From contig JAIQCW010000317.1 in NCBI GenBank assembly GCA_020283715.1, forward strand, positions 62,001 through 126,000: 64,000 nt of DNA, given 5' to 3'. The stretch comes from Cytauxzoon felis. Taxonomy: Eukaryota > Apicomplexa > Aconoidasida > Piroplasmida > Theileriidae. A program made the position numbers and the translations under genes. The notes beneath the pieces were generated by a model that searched no databases, had not been told where the DNA came from, and saw nothing but the letters and a program-made list of their open reading frames with translations. Of the stretch, positions 1-10,990 are shown in pieces. Each line of letters begins with the position of its first letter. Position 1 is the stretch's first letter.

Positions 1-3000
1 TCAAGTATGTTCTAGAACAATTATACAATCTGACTTTCTCCACCGAAGATTGTCCACCGGAGATCCAATCCTACTCTCTTTACACTAGGCGTGGAGGCTT
101 CTTCAAATTACCTCCCCCTACGCTTCCCTGAGATCAGCTACGGGTTCCACTTGAGGTCAAGTACTACCTTCGCCACGATCTCCGGGAGTGGCATTACCGT
201 CTACGGGGAGGTAATTGGAAGAGCTGTCTGCAAGACGACCTCAGGTGGAGGCGAGTAGGATTGGACTTCAGGTAGAAATGTCGATGTTAATATTTGATGT
301 AGAAAGTTTTATTGATATTATTTTTTGGTAAATATATATATAATAGTTTTTTAAGAAGGGTGAGGTTGTTGATTTGGAGATATTGCGTAGTCCATCATTA
401 CCTAAGATATCTGGATATTTGGCGGGGATACCTTGGTTTTCTCCTAAACGTGAGGAGATTGCGAATAAATATCCTGAATTAGCTTGTAAATTATTGAGGA
501 CACATAATAGTAAGTTTGATGATGAAATATGAAAATAATTTTATCATTAGATAAATATGATGGTGGATCTTGGTCATTTACAACTGTTAATAATACATTT
601 AATAATAATTTTGTATCAATGGATGCCAATATACAAGGCAATAATATTACAGAAAATATAAATCATAAACCATCAATATCAACAGATAATAACGAAACAT
701 GTACTATATCCGAATTTGTACGCAAAATTAATGGTGATTTAAAATGTATACTAAAATATCTATTACTTAAAACCAATACACATGTCAATCCAAATAAAAT
801 CATCTCCAATAACCTCGCTAAAATCATAAACAATTTCATACACGGAAAAAATCATCACTATATCACCACACAAGAAGAAGAATATGAATACCAATTACTC
901 AAAGTACGTTTATAAAAAGAACTTGAAACTACTCGAATTGAAGTCCAATCCATCTGAGGTTACAACTACTGTTCCACTAGGCGTGGAGCCTCTTCTATTT
1001 ACCTCCCCTCGGATTCCCTGAGATCATCCTCGGTATAATGTCTACTCCGAGGAACAGAAAAACTTCAACCCGGAAGAACAGACCTCAAGTGGACTACCCG
1101 TAGCTGATCTCAGGGAAGCGGAGGGGGAAGTAAATAGAGGATGCCACCACGGCGAGTGGAAAAGATAGACCTCAAGTGGAAAGGCTAGTAGAAGAAGAAT
1201 AGGATTGGACCTCAGGTGCTACGTTTATTTGATATATATTATTATTATATATAATATAGGAGGGTGAGAATTCTGAAGAGGTTGATAGACCTCCAGTGGT
1301 TGTGGTTTTAGGTCATGTTAATCACGGTAAGACGACATTGTATAAGATGTTATGTGGTGATAATTTTATTGAGAGTGGTGATATAACTCAGAATATTCGT
1401 GCATCTAAAGTAGAGGGTACGAATCCGATAACATTGATTGATACTCCTGGCCATGAGATATTTTCATTGATGAAGGATTATAGTGCTAAGATAGCTGATA
1501 TAGCGATGATTGTTATTGCAGCTGATGAAGGTATAATGGAACAGACTATAGAAAGTATAAATTTATGTAAAAAAATTAAATTACCATTCATTATTGTCGT
1601 TACTAAAAATGATTTATCAAATGATAACACAGTAGAAGATATCGCACATTCATTATCTGATGAAGGAATTATTGTAGAACAATTCGGAGGAAATATCGAA
1701 TATATAACTTCATCCATACATGATCATGAAAGCTCAAAAAAAAATATCATCGATGCTATTCTACTACAAGTAGCAATCTCCGATCATATCAAATCAACCA
1801 CATCCGATGCCAGAATCGGCGACGGTTATATACTCGACGCCGGTATCGAACAAGGACTCGGTCCATATGCACTCCTAATACTCAAAAATGGAAAACTCAA
1901 GTATGTTTAAGAAATAGCATCTCCAGTTGCCGTTCCACCTGAGGTCCAATTCACCTCTCTTCGTCTTGCAGACAGCTCTTCCAATTACCTATCTCTAAAG
2001 AGTAAAGCCACTCCCGGAGATCGTGGCGAAGGTGGTGATTGGACATCAGGTGGAGTACCCGTAGCTGATCTCAGGGAAGCGAAGGGGGAGGTAATTAGAA
2101 GAGCTGACGGCAGGAACGACCTCAGGTGGAACAACGAGTGGATGTATAGGTGGCTTAGACCTTGGATGGAGTGGTTGTCATCTCAATAACTTTCTTTCCT
2201 CGTTTATTATATATTTATAGGAGGGGTGATTATTTATGTTCTGAATCGAGTTCTGCAAAGATAAAGACAATAAAGGGTGTTTATGGTGATTTACTTGAGG
2301 AAGGCAATCCATCGGAGGTTTTATATGTTTATGGGTTTGAATCTGAGGATATTCCTAGTCCTGGTTCATCATTTACCATATTTAAACATAAAAAGGATGC
2401 TGAAGTATTATCAGAGGTAAATTTGATGCATGAAAATTAAAGTTAAATTCTATATAGCATAAAATGTCTGAGATGCTGAAATTAAAAGTTGATGATGATC
2501 GTTTACAGAAAATGGAGGAGACATTGAACGATTTAGACAATAAGGTTAGGTAGATGGGTAGAACTTATATCATTACTTTAGACTCGTATAGATGGTATAA
2601 CGTATATACCTGTATTATTGAAGTGTGGCACCAGAGGTTCTATTGAACCAATTGAATCCGCAATTGAGGAATTAACATCCATTGGTATAACAAAACGCGC
2701 TAAATTTAAAGTTATACGCTCCAGTATCGGTGAAATTAATGATGTGAGTTGAAGTTTGTGCCAAATTTATCATCATTCAGCACGATATACAATTCGCTAA
2801 TAACAACGATGCAGTTATCATCGAATTTAGCTCCAACAAGCCGAAGAAAGTTAAAGTGGGTTGAGTTGAATCCAATAATTACAATTTTATAACTCATCTA
2901 GACAAAGAGTAAAGTGACGATTGTACAGGGTGATTTAATACATGAACTCTTGAAAGATGCTAAAGAGCAATTGGATTTGTTGATCGGTGAACGTCTTTTA

Positions 3001-3352
3001 GGTATACCAATAGGTAAAGGGGAGATATTAAAAGTATTTGATGCATCAAAGGTAATTTCACTTCATCTGATCTCATTTCAATGACCTTCCAGAATCGCAA
3101 AGCTGCTGGATGTCTAATCTCTAATGGTAAAGTGACCATAGATTCCGAGGTTCGGTTACTACGTGATGATTTACAGTTATTCTATGTGAGTTATTAATCT
3201 CTAGTGTCCATATATTTCAGGGTAAAATATCATCGTTACGAGGAACTAGGGATGACATACAAGAGGCACTAGAGTCTGAATCCTGTGGCATCACACTAGA
3301 TAATTTTAATGATTTCAAACCAAATGATAAATTAGAATTTTATAATTGTTAA
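1..3352 (+). CDS. Translation initiation factor IF-2, organellar type (5' partial)
   Basis: IF-2 brings initiator tRNA to the small subunit of bacterial-type ribosomes, so this copy probably serves the mitochondrion or apicoplast. Exons that splice in phase: up to about 4, 356-509, 551-903, 1260-1900, 2221-2416, 2458-2544, 2582-2743, 2781-2855, 2902-3051, 3093-3185, 3221-3352. Exon 3 carries the IF2_N-like domain (TISEFVRKINGDLKCILKYL). Exon 4 carries the GTPase domain with G1 GHVNHGKTT, G3 DTPGHE and G4 TKND. Exon 5 carries the domain 2 signature GVYGDLLEEGNPSEV, and exon 7 the domain 3 core LLKCGTRGSIEPIESAIEEL. The gene ends normally in domain 4. Three introns (about 5-355, 904-1259, 1901-2220) each hold a PTW repeat; the other seven are 35-46 bp. 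G1 has Asn where IF-2 usually has Asp (GHVDHGKT). The N-terminus, with any targeting peptide, is outside the window. Confidence 0.88.
40..275. repeat. PTW repeat copy 1 (IF-2 intron)
   Basis: Contains the CACTAGGCGTGG tag, a reverse C core (CTTCCCTGAGATCAGC), a reverse W core (CCACGATCTCCGGGAGTGGC) and the tag GCTGTCTGCAAG, and ends at GACCTCAGGTGG. It lies between a GTATGT donor at 5 and an acceptor at 355. Confidence 0.85.
945..1222. repeat. PTW repeat copy 2 (IF-2 intron)
   Basis: The CACTAGGCGTGG tag is followed by CTTCTATTTACC, two D units (ACCCGGAAGAACAG type) and a forward C core, then GTAAATAGAGG, which pairs with the left spacer. It fills most of intron 904-1259. Confidence 0.85.
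1930..2146. repeat. PTW repeat copy 3 (IF-2 intron)
   Basis: Has the CTTGCAGACAGCTC tag, a W core with CTCTAAAGAG and the GCCAC/GTGGC hairpin, a forward C core, the tag GCTGACGGCAG and closing CCTCAGGTGG. It lies inside intron 1901-2220. Confidence 0.85.
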
Positions 3353-3419
3353 TTTTTTAATGTAATTTAACGTTTTCAACTCTAAATATACACATTTTCA
3401 GTGTCATCCTCCCTCCATA

Positions 3420-4358
3420 ATGTCTACTACACATCCAACTGATATAACGACGGAATGGGACGATATACAGAGAAAGCATGGCAATTTACCGAAATTAATA
3501 AAAGGTAAAACGACAGAGGAATTGGATTCTGAGTTTGTTCGGACAACAGAAGATGAATTGTTACGGCAAGTAAGATTGAAGGAGTTGAAGCGAAAGTTTT
3601 ACAGTAAAAATAAGTTATACGGTACACCTGTCCATATCGACTGCAATAACTTCATAAAGGAAGTTACAAATTCTTCGAAATGTAGTGGAGGTGAAGACTT
3701 TTCATTATCTTCCATTCCCATAAATCGTGGCTGTACACCCGAAGCTGATCTCAGGGAAGCGGAGGGGAAGCTAAATAGAGATGCCGTCTGCAAGACGACC
3801 TCAGATGGAATGAATAGCAAAAGAAGTGATGGATATTCTCCGGAAATTGTAGGCAACTATGTGCCTGTGTTGTTATATGGTGATGGAGAAGACGTTAACG
3901 TTTTCAAACGAGCGTGGATAGTTTTGGCTAAGCGGTACCCACATATTAAATTTACAATGGGAAACGTTGTTAATGTGTTGAAGTGTAGTGATAAAAATAT
4001 CAAACCACCGTCGTCTATACTTTTATATTACGCTGGAGACAGTATTTTGCAAAAAAGTACAGCGAGTATACTTAAATTAAATTATGAACTCAAGTCTGCT
4101 ACAGTAGAAGAACGGTTAGCGAATTCAATACAACTCGTTTTGAATAGTGTTAAAGGGCATTCACCATTTACTAGAAGATTTGATGATTCATCAGATGATG
4201 AAAATGACTCCTCTGATGAAGATGATGAAGACATGTTCAAATCCTCAGGTAAAGATCTCAAGTGCAATTTCCTTAATAATCTCACGAAAGGAAATATCAA
4301 TAACAAAAACTCAAAGTCTTACACATCATGGATACTCGATAAAGCAATCGGTGAATGA
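3420..4358 (+). CDS. Phosducin-like protein (PhLP2/PDCL3 type)
   Basis: Phosducin-like proteins are thioredoxin-fold cofactors of the CCT chaperonin that help fold actin, tubulin and G-beta proteins. The N-terminal helix motif EWDDIQRKHGNLP, the strand TPVHIDCNNFIKEV and the later block VPVLLYGDG...FKRAWIVLAKRYPHIKF give the family signature. The tail has an acidic run (DDSSDDENDSSDEDDEDMF), as is common in these proteins. A PTW half-repeat at 3731-3812 sits exactly where the thioredoxin fold should run on, and is read in frame as [18 protein letters not shown]. It may be a 3n intron: GTGAAG at 3691 and TTGTAG ending at 3852 would join in phase, restoring a continuous family match. The start is the first ATG after an AT-rich leader, 68 bases after IF-2. 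Confidence 0.72.
   Translation: MSTTHPTDITTEWDDIQRKHGNLPKLIKGKTTEELDSEFVRTTEDELLRQVRLKELKRKFYSKNKLYGTPVHIDCNNFIKEVTNSSKCSGGEDFSLSSIPINRGCTPEADLREAEGKLNRDAVCKTTSDGMNSKRSDGYSPEIVGNYVPVLLYGDGEDVNVFKRAWIVLAKRYPHIKFTMGNVVNVLKCSDKNIKPPSSILLYYAGDSILQKSTASILKLNYELKSATVEERLANSIQLVLNSVKGHSPFTRRFDDSSDDENDSSDEDDEDMFKSSGKDLKCNFLNNLTKGNINNKNSKSYTSWILDKAIGE
3731..3812. repeat. PTW half-repeat, in frame in phosducin-like ORF
   Basis: Forward C core GCTGATCTCAGGGAAGCGG, then the tag GCCGTCTGCAAGACG and CCTCAGATGG. It has no stop in the reading frame of the surrounding gene. Confidence 0.8.
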
Positions 4359-4397
4359 TACTTTTTCTACATCGAGGATTACTCAGCGAATACATTG

Positions 4398-4492
4398 AGC
4401 GTTCCACCTGAATTCCGTCTCACATATCTTAGTCCTACCGTCAGTTCCTCTATTTACTTCCCCCTCAAACTCCCGTAGATCGCTCTCGGGTA
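4398..4492. repeat. Degenerate PTW half-repeat
   Basis: Starts TTCCACCTGAATTCCGTC, then a CTACCGTCAG tag remnant and CCCCCTCAAACTCCCGTAGA. It is intergenic and more diverged than most copies. Confidence 0.7.
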
Positions 4493-4556
4493 ATTGTTTA
4501 TCTCGCTGTAATTGTTAATACGAAAGTTATCGGACATCGAGTCTTATGTATACCAA

Positions 4557-5906
4557 TTAATACTGATCATTATGTTTAACTGAAGACAATGTGAAGTTAG
4601 GAGTTTTACGAGGATCAACAGGTGAATGCTTATGTCTAACATAATTATCTGGTACTATACTTCCATCACCATCCTTCTTTTCAACAGTAATTTGATTATT
4701 CCCTATTCCATATAAAGCTCCATTAGCTGCAGTAGTATTAGTAGGTGTTACACTTGCATCAATAACATTAGAACCCGATAGAGTATAACCTGTATCATTA
4801 TCAAGTTCAGGTGCATCTTTAATTCCTTGGAGTTTGGTTACAAGTTGGCTAATTGTACCTGGAGGTATACTATCATAACTTTTATCATCACCAACGACTG
4901 CATTCGTCCACTTATTGGAACTGCCTTCTAATATACGTTTATACCATTTATTAGTAGAACCTGTTCCACCATTTGGAGATAAACATATTAAGTATGGCCT
5001 TTGGAGCTTTTCATCACCAGTTTCCGAGTAGTATACATATACGAATTTTTTACTTGAAAGATCAGCAGTAATTCCTGTTATCTCATTTCCATGTATTTTA
5101 ACTTTATTTATAGTCTCCGGAGTGCCAAGATCATGCTTATATCCCTTGAAATTTGTACTATCTGTTAATCTTTCAACAGTAACTTGTTTATCACCCGTCC
5201 GATATTTAATTGTATCATTAGCTCCTGTACCATTTGCAGCATAATCCAATTTTACAACAAGTTCTGGTTTAGGATAACCTGTATCACCAGGAATACTAAT
5301 TGCTTGGAGTTTTGCTTTAAGATTTCCATCAATTGTCGTACCATTTGTTCCACCCGGGATTATACTTTGAAATAGAGATTCTTCCTTCTCCCATAAATAG
5401 TCATCGCCCTCCTTCTTCCTCCTATACCAAATATTGCCAGAATCAGCCGTTCTATCACTCACAGCCAAACATATCAACAGAGGCTTAGTATTATTGTCGT
5501 CACCAGTTGAATAATATACGAATACAAAATTTTTATTTGCAAAATCAGTATCCTGTATATCTTTTAGAGCTTGTCCATGTATAGTGATGCGATTTATATC
5601 TATAACAGAACTATCTTGCTTATGATGTTTAAAACCTTTATAACCTCCACTACCAGGTACTGCTGTAACAGTAATTTGATGATTTTGAGTATCAGGACGC
5701 GCTGTATATGGAGTACCAGAACCAGACGTGTCGGTTTTTTCAAGCTTAACTTCGTATTGTGAGATGAGTGTGCCAAGTGGACCGCTAAGTTCAGTAGCAA
5801 CTCCATTTACCTCCGGACCTTTATTTATGCCATTCTGTATAGTCCATTCATTCCCTCTCTTACAATATTTGTGATCACCACCACCTTTATCAACACAAAC
5901 AATTAA
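4557..5906 (-). pseudogene. Truncated FAINT-like (DUF529-like) fragment
   Basis: One frame is open on the minus strand from 5906 to the stop at 4557. It begins mid-domain (LIVCVDKGGG, matching PLIVCVKV in intact relatives) and ends just after the start of another unit (SSVKHNDQY). Two full units contain the hallmark strand pairs FVFVYYSTGDDNNTKPLLI and FVYVYYSETGDEKLQRPYLI. No ATG or splice acceptor lies upstream; an in-frame stop follows at once in AT-rich DNA that is duplicated near 45.9 kb. An internal ATG at 5477 would give 306 residues but would split the domain. FAINT domains are known mainly from secreted Theileria proteins. I read this as a fragment cut at both ends. Confidence 0.6.
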
Positions 5907-6030
5907 TATAAATAATTATTATAATATATATACTATATAACTATTAACATGATATGAAGTATAGTAACTATATTATACTTATAATAATTCTAATTATATA
6001 TACTATTATAAAATTATTACGATATTATAA
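5907..6030. repeat. AT-rich repeat shared with 45886-46000
   Basis: Both sites share ATAATTATTATAATATATAT followed by ACTATATAACTA, CTAACATGA/TTAACATGA, TAGTAACTATATTATA and TATAAAATTATTA. Here it abuts the broken 5' end of the FAINT-like fragment. Confidence 0.6.
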
Positions 6031-6127
6031 GAGGTTTATAAGTGATAAACTACATTTAATATTGTTACAATTGCCTTGATATGGCATTAACTACGATATC
6101 GATTGATAACTTTCATATTTCAAATTG

Positions 6128-6955
6128 TTATTCCAATTGAGTTAATTTTTCATCAAAAGTTTTCTTTGAAATTTGTGAATACTTCTCTTCATCATCCTTG
6201 TAATAGTACAAAAATACGTTTTTCCCAGGATACTTTACAAATAATAGCAAAAGTTGTGGTGTCTTTCCTGAATAATGCACTCTAATTTTATAACAACCAA
6301 ATACGGAGCCTTCCCCAGACCAAACAAGCTCTTTTCCACATAAAACTTTTGATATTACAGAATTACTATCTACGTTATAAATACGACAAAATTTACCACC
6401 TTCGTTTGAATAATGGGTTATTACCCCAGGATAATTAGGCTTATCAACTTCCACATCAACATCGTAATGATTTTTAGACTTTTCTCTAAGAAGCATGCTA
6501 TATTCCTTTTGTATATTTTCTTTATTAATTTCAATACCAGTCTTCATCTTTCCAATAACGTATTGAGATAATTCAACAGTAATTTCTTTCCACCCCTTAT
6601 TGTCGAAGAAGAAATTAATGCATTTTTTACTACTGAGCGCTCCAGATGAATACGTCAACGTTGCCAAAGTAACATCATCAGTTGACTTAGGACATTTAAC
6701 CTCAACATATAGAAACGATGATTTTCCCTGTGGCCTGCATATTACTGTTTGACCATCCAAAAGTTTGTCTGCTTTAAATTTATTTCCGGGTTCAATCTTA
6801 TAAGTTACCATGTTACCATCCTCACTTTTCGTTGAAACAAGTCTATCTGATTGTGTTCTAGTACGTACATCTAAATCTACTTTATTATCACCTTTAGAAA
6901 CAGCAAATGTTGGATATTGGCATAATGCAATAATTATGAGTAAAATGCGACACAT
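6128..6955 (-). CDS. Signal-peptide protein, piroplasm surface/secreted type
   Basis: The product has 275 residues in one exon. It starts MCRILLIIIALCQYPTFAV, a good signal peptide with cleavage probably soon after the Ala-Val. The mature part is beta-rich with spaced cysteines (TVICRPQG, EVKCPKS, KKCINFFF, GKFCRIY, KVLCGKEL, VFGCYKI) and no later membrane segment, so it should be secreted or held at the surface by partners. Strand patterns such as FLYVEVKCP and NVFLYYYKDDEEKYSQI resemble FAINT domains, but the match is weak. It lies just upstream, on the same strand, of the truncated FAINT-like fragment. The family is unassigned. Confidence 0.6.
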   Translation of the reverse strand: MCRILLIIIALCQYPTFAVSKGDNKVDLDVRTRTQSDRLVSTKSEDGNMVTYKIEPGNKFKADKLLDGQTVICRPQGKSSFLYVEVKCPKSTDDVTLATLTYSSGALSSKKCINFFFDNKGWKEITVELSQYVIGKMKTGIEINKENIQKEYSMLLREKSKNHYDVDVEVDKPNYPGVITHYSNEGGKFCRIYNVDSNSVISKVLCGKELVWSGEGSVFGCYKIRVHYSGKTPQLLLLFVKYPGKNVFLYYYKDDEEKYSQISKKTFDEKLTQLE

Positions 6956-7558
6956 TTAGAAATACATGGAAAATGAGAATAAGTACTGTTGATGCGATTA
7001 TATATTGAATGTATTCCCGGAATTATTGAAGAATGAAGATAACATGGATAATATTACAGATGACATACGATTGATAGCAAGTATATCCTTGAACATTCAC
7101 GTATCATATGCTGTTAATTAAGATAATTTAGATTCTCTCGATAAATTATCTTAAAATTTCCTCCCTTGATACAAGCATACAGAAGATATTGATTCCTAGA
7201 ATCATGATAACAATAATGGGGTATTTAATCAACACATTACTAGGCACCTATAGGAGCCCATACTAGCATAATGACTAAGAATTTCCATTGCTAGGTCTAT
7301 TTCTACTACATGTTGTTTCCCACTCGCCGTGGATGCTCTTCTAATTAGCTATCTCTAAAGAGTAAAGCCACTCCCAGAGATCGTGGCTGTACACCCGTAG
7401 CTGATCTCAGGGAACTTGAGGGGAAAATAAATAAAGGAGCTCCATGCAATGGAATAGATGTACCTCGAGTGGAATACCGTCTGCATGACGACAAAAGTGA
7501 CCATGCATTAGTCGACAATGAATAAATTATTCCTTTGTATAGATAAACGTATATTCCT
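6956..7558. other. Intergenic region with one PTW repeat
   Basis: AT-rich DNA between the 5' end of the signal-peptide gene and the 3' end of the TruA gene. I see no convincing exon apart from the repeat at 7311-7495. Confidence 0.5.
7311..7495. repeat. PTW repeat copy (intergenic)
   Basis: CACTCGCCGTGG tag, W core with CTCTAAAGAG, forward C core in its short variant, CTCCATGCAATGG tag, then GTACCTCGAGTGG and a partial TCTGCATGACG tag. Confidence 0.8.
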
Positions 7559-9302
7559 TTAAATTAGATTAATGGATCGATTTTTATAACGTCGATTTGA
7601 TTCATTGATTAGAGCCATTGTATTATCATCGAAGTAGACGTTATGTAGATAGAGTCCATGGCCAGGAGCGCAAATGATATTTGGAATTTCCTTTCCATTT
7701 TCTAGTGCTGATTTGATGTCTGATAATTTCAACACGTTAAATCCATACTGTTGAAGAATGATGAGGATAATATTAGTAGTAGAGGACTTACCAGCACCAA
7801 ATGACTGACTATACAGCGTATCATTTTATATAGAAATCTATCACCACTTATAATTATATTCAGCCTGACATGTATCATATAATGGATGAGGGTCAAACGT
7901 ACTTTTTAACATCACCACTTGTATCTTCACGTAATAAATCTATCCTCTTTATAGTACACACTGGGTCCTTTATTTGATCACGCTCATTTCCCCTACTCTT
8001 ACGACTGAAGCCCTAAAGGGGAGAATGAGGAAAGGAAAAGTGAGGAATATAGGAGGAAACAAGAAGTTTCCATAAACTTACGGTGAAATTATACTTTCCA
8101 ACGAATATGTCACACGCTTCCCTAAGCTTCTCGAATGAGAACTCCTTCCTCTTATCAAAATATTCTAAGAGGTAAATTTTGGATGAAAGACTTCCACATA
8201 CTGCCGTGTAAGGTATTAATGAATTGCCTATCTTCAGCAAGTTGCCAATAGTAATTGCGCTCAAATATTGAGGGTAATATTGAAAAATCGATTTTATATA
8301 TATAGCACTTGCCCAGATTATCAAACCTGACATGGAACTGGGGTTGGAGTAGAGACGAGGCTATAGAGAGGGAAACTTACATCATCTCTTGGAGCTCTGA
8401 TTAATGATGTGATGCGTATGTCATCAGGTAGCATTTTGTTTAGTGAGTCATGTACCTTTTCCAAATCTTCATACTGAAACTCTCTATCAAATGATAAATA
8501 TTGACATGCCTAGAGGATAATTATTATTTAAACATCACAAACACACAGTTCCCAGAGAATGTACACCTTTATCCGTCCTACTCGACGTTATTAACGTAAA
8601 TCTCTTCTCATATACACCGAAGGTGTCCTCTACAACAGCTTCTTTTCCATTGCATCCATTTGAAGTCCAAATGTCAGCTTCACCACCTGAGGTCAATCCA
8701 CTAGGCGTGGAACCCTCTCTATTTAGTTCCCCTTCCAGCTCCCGTAGATCGCTTACAGGTTCTGCTTGAGGTCCAACCATTACACTTCTGCCACGATCTC
8801 CGGGAGTGGCTATACCGTTTACGGGGAGGTAATTGGAAGAGCTGACGGCAGGACGGACATCAGTTGGAGAGTTCTCTGCAAGATCGACTTCTGATCTCTT
8901 AACCTTTTTTCTACCCTTGCCAAAGTATCCGTGAATAAGGGTCATGACTCTGAGGATTTCATTGGAAATGCTGTTGACGGCTGGATTATACTTGTCTACG
9001 TTGATGCCATAATTATGTAGGAATATACAGGGGCCTACAAATCCACAATACTTGGTGCCATCATAGGCTACTGTTAATAGGAGGTTAGTTTTAGGCCTCT
9101 CCTCAGCTAAATTATAGGAATTAACGACATTTTTCAAAATTTCTATATTGGTAATGAACAATTTATCGAAATCATTTCTTTTGCGATTATTAAAACAGCC
9201 CATGTTATTTACAAATGATGTGTGTTTACTACATTTACTGACATTGATTAACAAGACATTTAGGCGATTAATACAAATGAACAAGAAGAATTTGATTAAC
9301 AT
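7559..9302 (-). CDS. tRNA pseudouridine synthase, TruA/Pus1 family
   Basis: TruA enzymes isomerise uridine in the tRNA anticodon arm. Exons on the minus strand: 9302-8547, 8509-8381, 8337-8202, 8164-8082, 8012-7903, 7864-7792, 7747-7559; all phases match and introns are 37-69 bp. Motifs in order: VAYDGTKYCGF (substrate strand), SSRTDKGVHSLGT with the catalytic Asp, MLPDDIRITSLIRAP, FHVRFDNLGKCYIYKI, ISGDRFLYKMIRCIVSHLV and the C-terminal APGHGLYLHNVYF. The first 25 residues are hydrophobic, which could be a targeting leader. Between the substrate strand and the catalytic motif, a PTW repeat (8682-8885) adds about 65 in-frame residues starting SSNYLPVNGIATPGDRG. Whether it is translated or spliced out is unclear, since I see no strong splice pair. 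Confidence 0.8.
8682..8885. repeat. PTW repeat, in frame in TruA exon 1
   Basis: Reads without stops on the minus strand as SSNYLPVNGIATPGDRG then PVSDLRELEGELNREG, the same frame used by the copies in the phosducin-like and giant genes. Confidence 0.8.
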
Positions 9303-9780
9303 TTACTACTTCATTATCGGAATGAATTTATATGTAGCTATTTATTCCATTATATACATGTACATATACATAGATGGGTGATATAGCTCTGTACTTCATC
9401 CTTCCTCAGGCCTTCTATAGGTATGCCTCATGGATGGGGGGAAGGCTAGAATAATAAAGGTAGGAGTCGTATAATATAAATTGAAAATAAATTAAATGTA
9501 ATTAATAGCTAATAAATAAAGTATTTATATTATCTGTTAATAATAGAATTTGATTTAAATTTGGGTATACATTTTGATCCTTTTATGCAGTAGAGTTTAA
9601 AAATCGCCCTTAATTGTAAGTTGATTTCCACAAATTTAAATTACAAATTATGAATTTTAAACGTATTATTTTTTATATATAATCATCTATACCAGATTTC
9701 TAATGGTATCAGTTGATTAAGATCTAATTTCAATTTTTATAAATACGACCCTATAACATATTACATTCATACAGGTAACC
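9303..9780. other. Divergent intergenic region (TruA / RPS14)
   Basis: About 480 AT-rich bases between divergently transcribed genes, so it should hold both promoters. A T-rich stretch precedes the RPS14 ATG. No repeat and no convincing exon seen. Confidence 0.5.
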
Positions 9781-10605
9781 ATGGCAACCAAGAAAGTATC
9801 TACACCTACCGCAGAAAATACGATGCTAGGACCACAAAGTAAAGGCGAACATGTATTTGGAGTCGCCCATATTTATGCATCATTCAATGATACATTCATA
9901 CACGTCACCGATCTCTCCGGTAGAGAAACACTCGTCAGAGTTACAGGTATGTTTATCAAAAGGACTATAACAACTACTCAACATGAGCTCCAATTAGTAT
10001 CTTCACCCCTTTAACTAGCCGTTCCGCCATAGGTCCATCCTGCCGTCAGCTCTTTTACTTACCTATCTCTAAAGAGTAGAGCCACTCCCGGAGATCGTGG
10101 CAGAGATGTTGGTGATTGGACATCAGGTGGAGTACCCGTAGCTGATCTCAGGGAAGCGGAGGGGGAAGTAAAAGGAAAAGCTGACGGCAGGATGGACCTC
10201 AGGTGGGGGAAGTAAAAATATAGTAGATTGGACAAAGCTCGCTCATTTTGTTAATTGCTATATATTTCTATTATAGGTGGTATGAAGGTTAAAGCAGATC
10301 GTGATGAGTCTAGTCCTTATGCTGCTATGATGGCTGCACAGGACGCGGCTGCACGCTTAAAGGAGCTTGGTATAACTGCTGTACATGTCAAACTACGTGC
10401 TACGGGTGGTACAAGATCAAAGACTCCTGGACCAGGAGCTCAATCAGCACTGAGGTTTGTTGGCGTTTTATATATTATACTTTAACTCTTAAACTTCAGG
10501 TCACTTGCACGCTCAGGCTTGAAAATCGGTAGAATTGAAGATGTCACTCCAATACCTACAGATTCTACTAGGAGGAAATGCGGTAGAAGAGGTAGACGTT
10601 TGTAA
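9781..10605 (+). CDS. RPS14: 40S ribosomal protein S14 (uS11)
   Basis: A 149-residue small-subunit platform protein of the cytosolic ribosome. Exons 9781-9946, 10277-10454 and 10500-10605 join in phase. Signatures: [39 protein letters not shown] (split by intron 1 at the Gly codon), [31 protein letters not shown] and the basic end [11 protein letters not shown]. The length matches eukaryotic S14. Intron 1 (9947-10276, 330 bp) is almost filled by a PTW repeat; intron 2 is 45 bp. The strong conservation of S14 makes this one of the clearest places to see the repeat splitting a housekeeping gene. Confidence 0.97.
10018..10214. repeat. PTW repeat (RPS14 intron 1)
   Basis: Left arm CATCCTGCCGTCAGCTC plus TTTTACTTACC; right arm GGAAGTAAAAGG plus AAAGCTGACGGCAGGATG. 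The two arms are near-perfect inverted copies, with a W core and a C core between them. Confidence 0.9.
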
Positions 10606-10831
10606 TATTGGGTATTCAATATCATATCAGTACATTTACATATTATACATTTTCCACGCTACACCACAATTTCAATTTCGTCCTTGACGAATTGCTCTCT
10701 TTTCTACCCGGTTTTATCAACAATTCCCCGTTAAAAATATAGGGTTTTTATGTAACTTTACCTTCCGTGGTAGTATAGTTCACACATCGCCCAAGTGGTG
10801 GTATGGTAAAAGTCCTTTTAAAAATTTTTAT

Positions 10832-10990
10832 AACCTTCTTCATCAAGGAGAGGTTTTTTGACATTACTTTTTATGTTTTATTATTAATGAAGTTTAAAAT
10901 TTAAGAATCACTCAAAATATGTATATCTGATCATCTCTGGGTATACTACACGTCGCGGTCTTAAAAAATCTCTCCTTGATGAAGAATGTT
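10832..10990. other. 28-bp inverted repeat with about 100-base loop
   Basis: Arm 10832-10859 (core TTCTTCATCAAGGAGAG) is the reverse complement of arm 10963-10990 (core CTCTCCTTGATGAAGAA) with two mismatches. It is unlike the PTW repeats and contains none of their modules. Confidence 0.7.

Noticed and set aside
10766..10820. tRNA-like start (TCCGTGGTAGTATAGTT)
   Set aside because: The 5' half resembles a tRNA-Asp/Glu beginning, but no anticodon arm, T-loop (GGTTCGA) or acceptor 3' strand follows.
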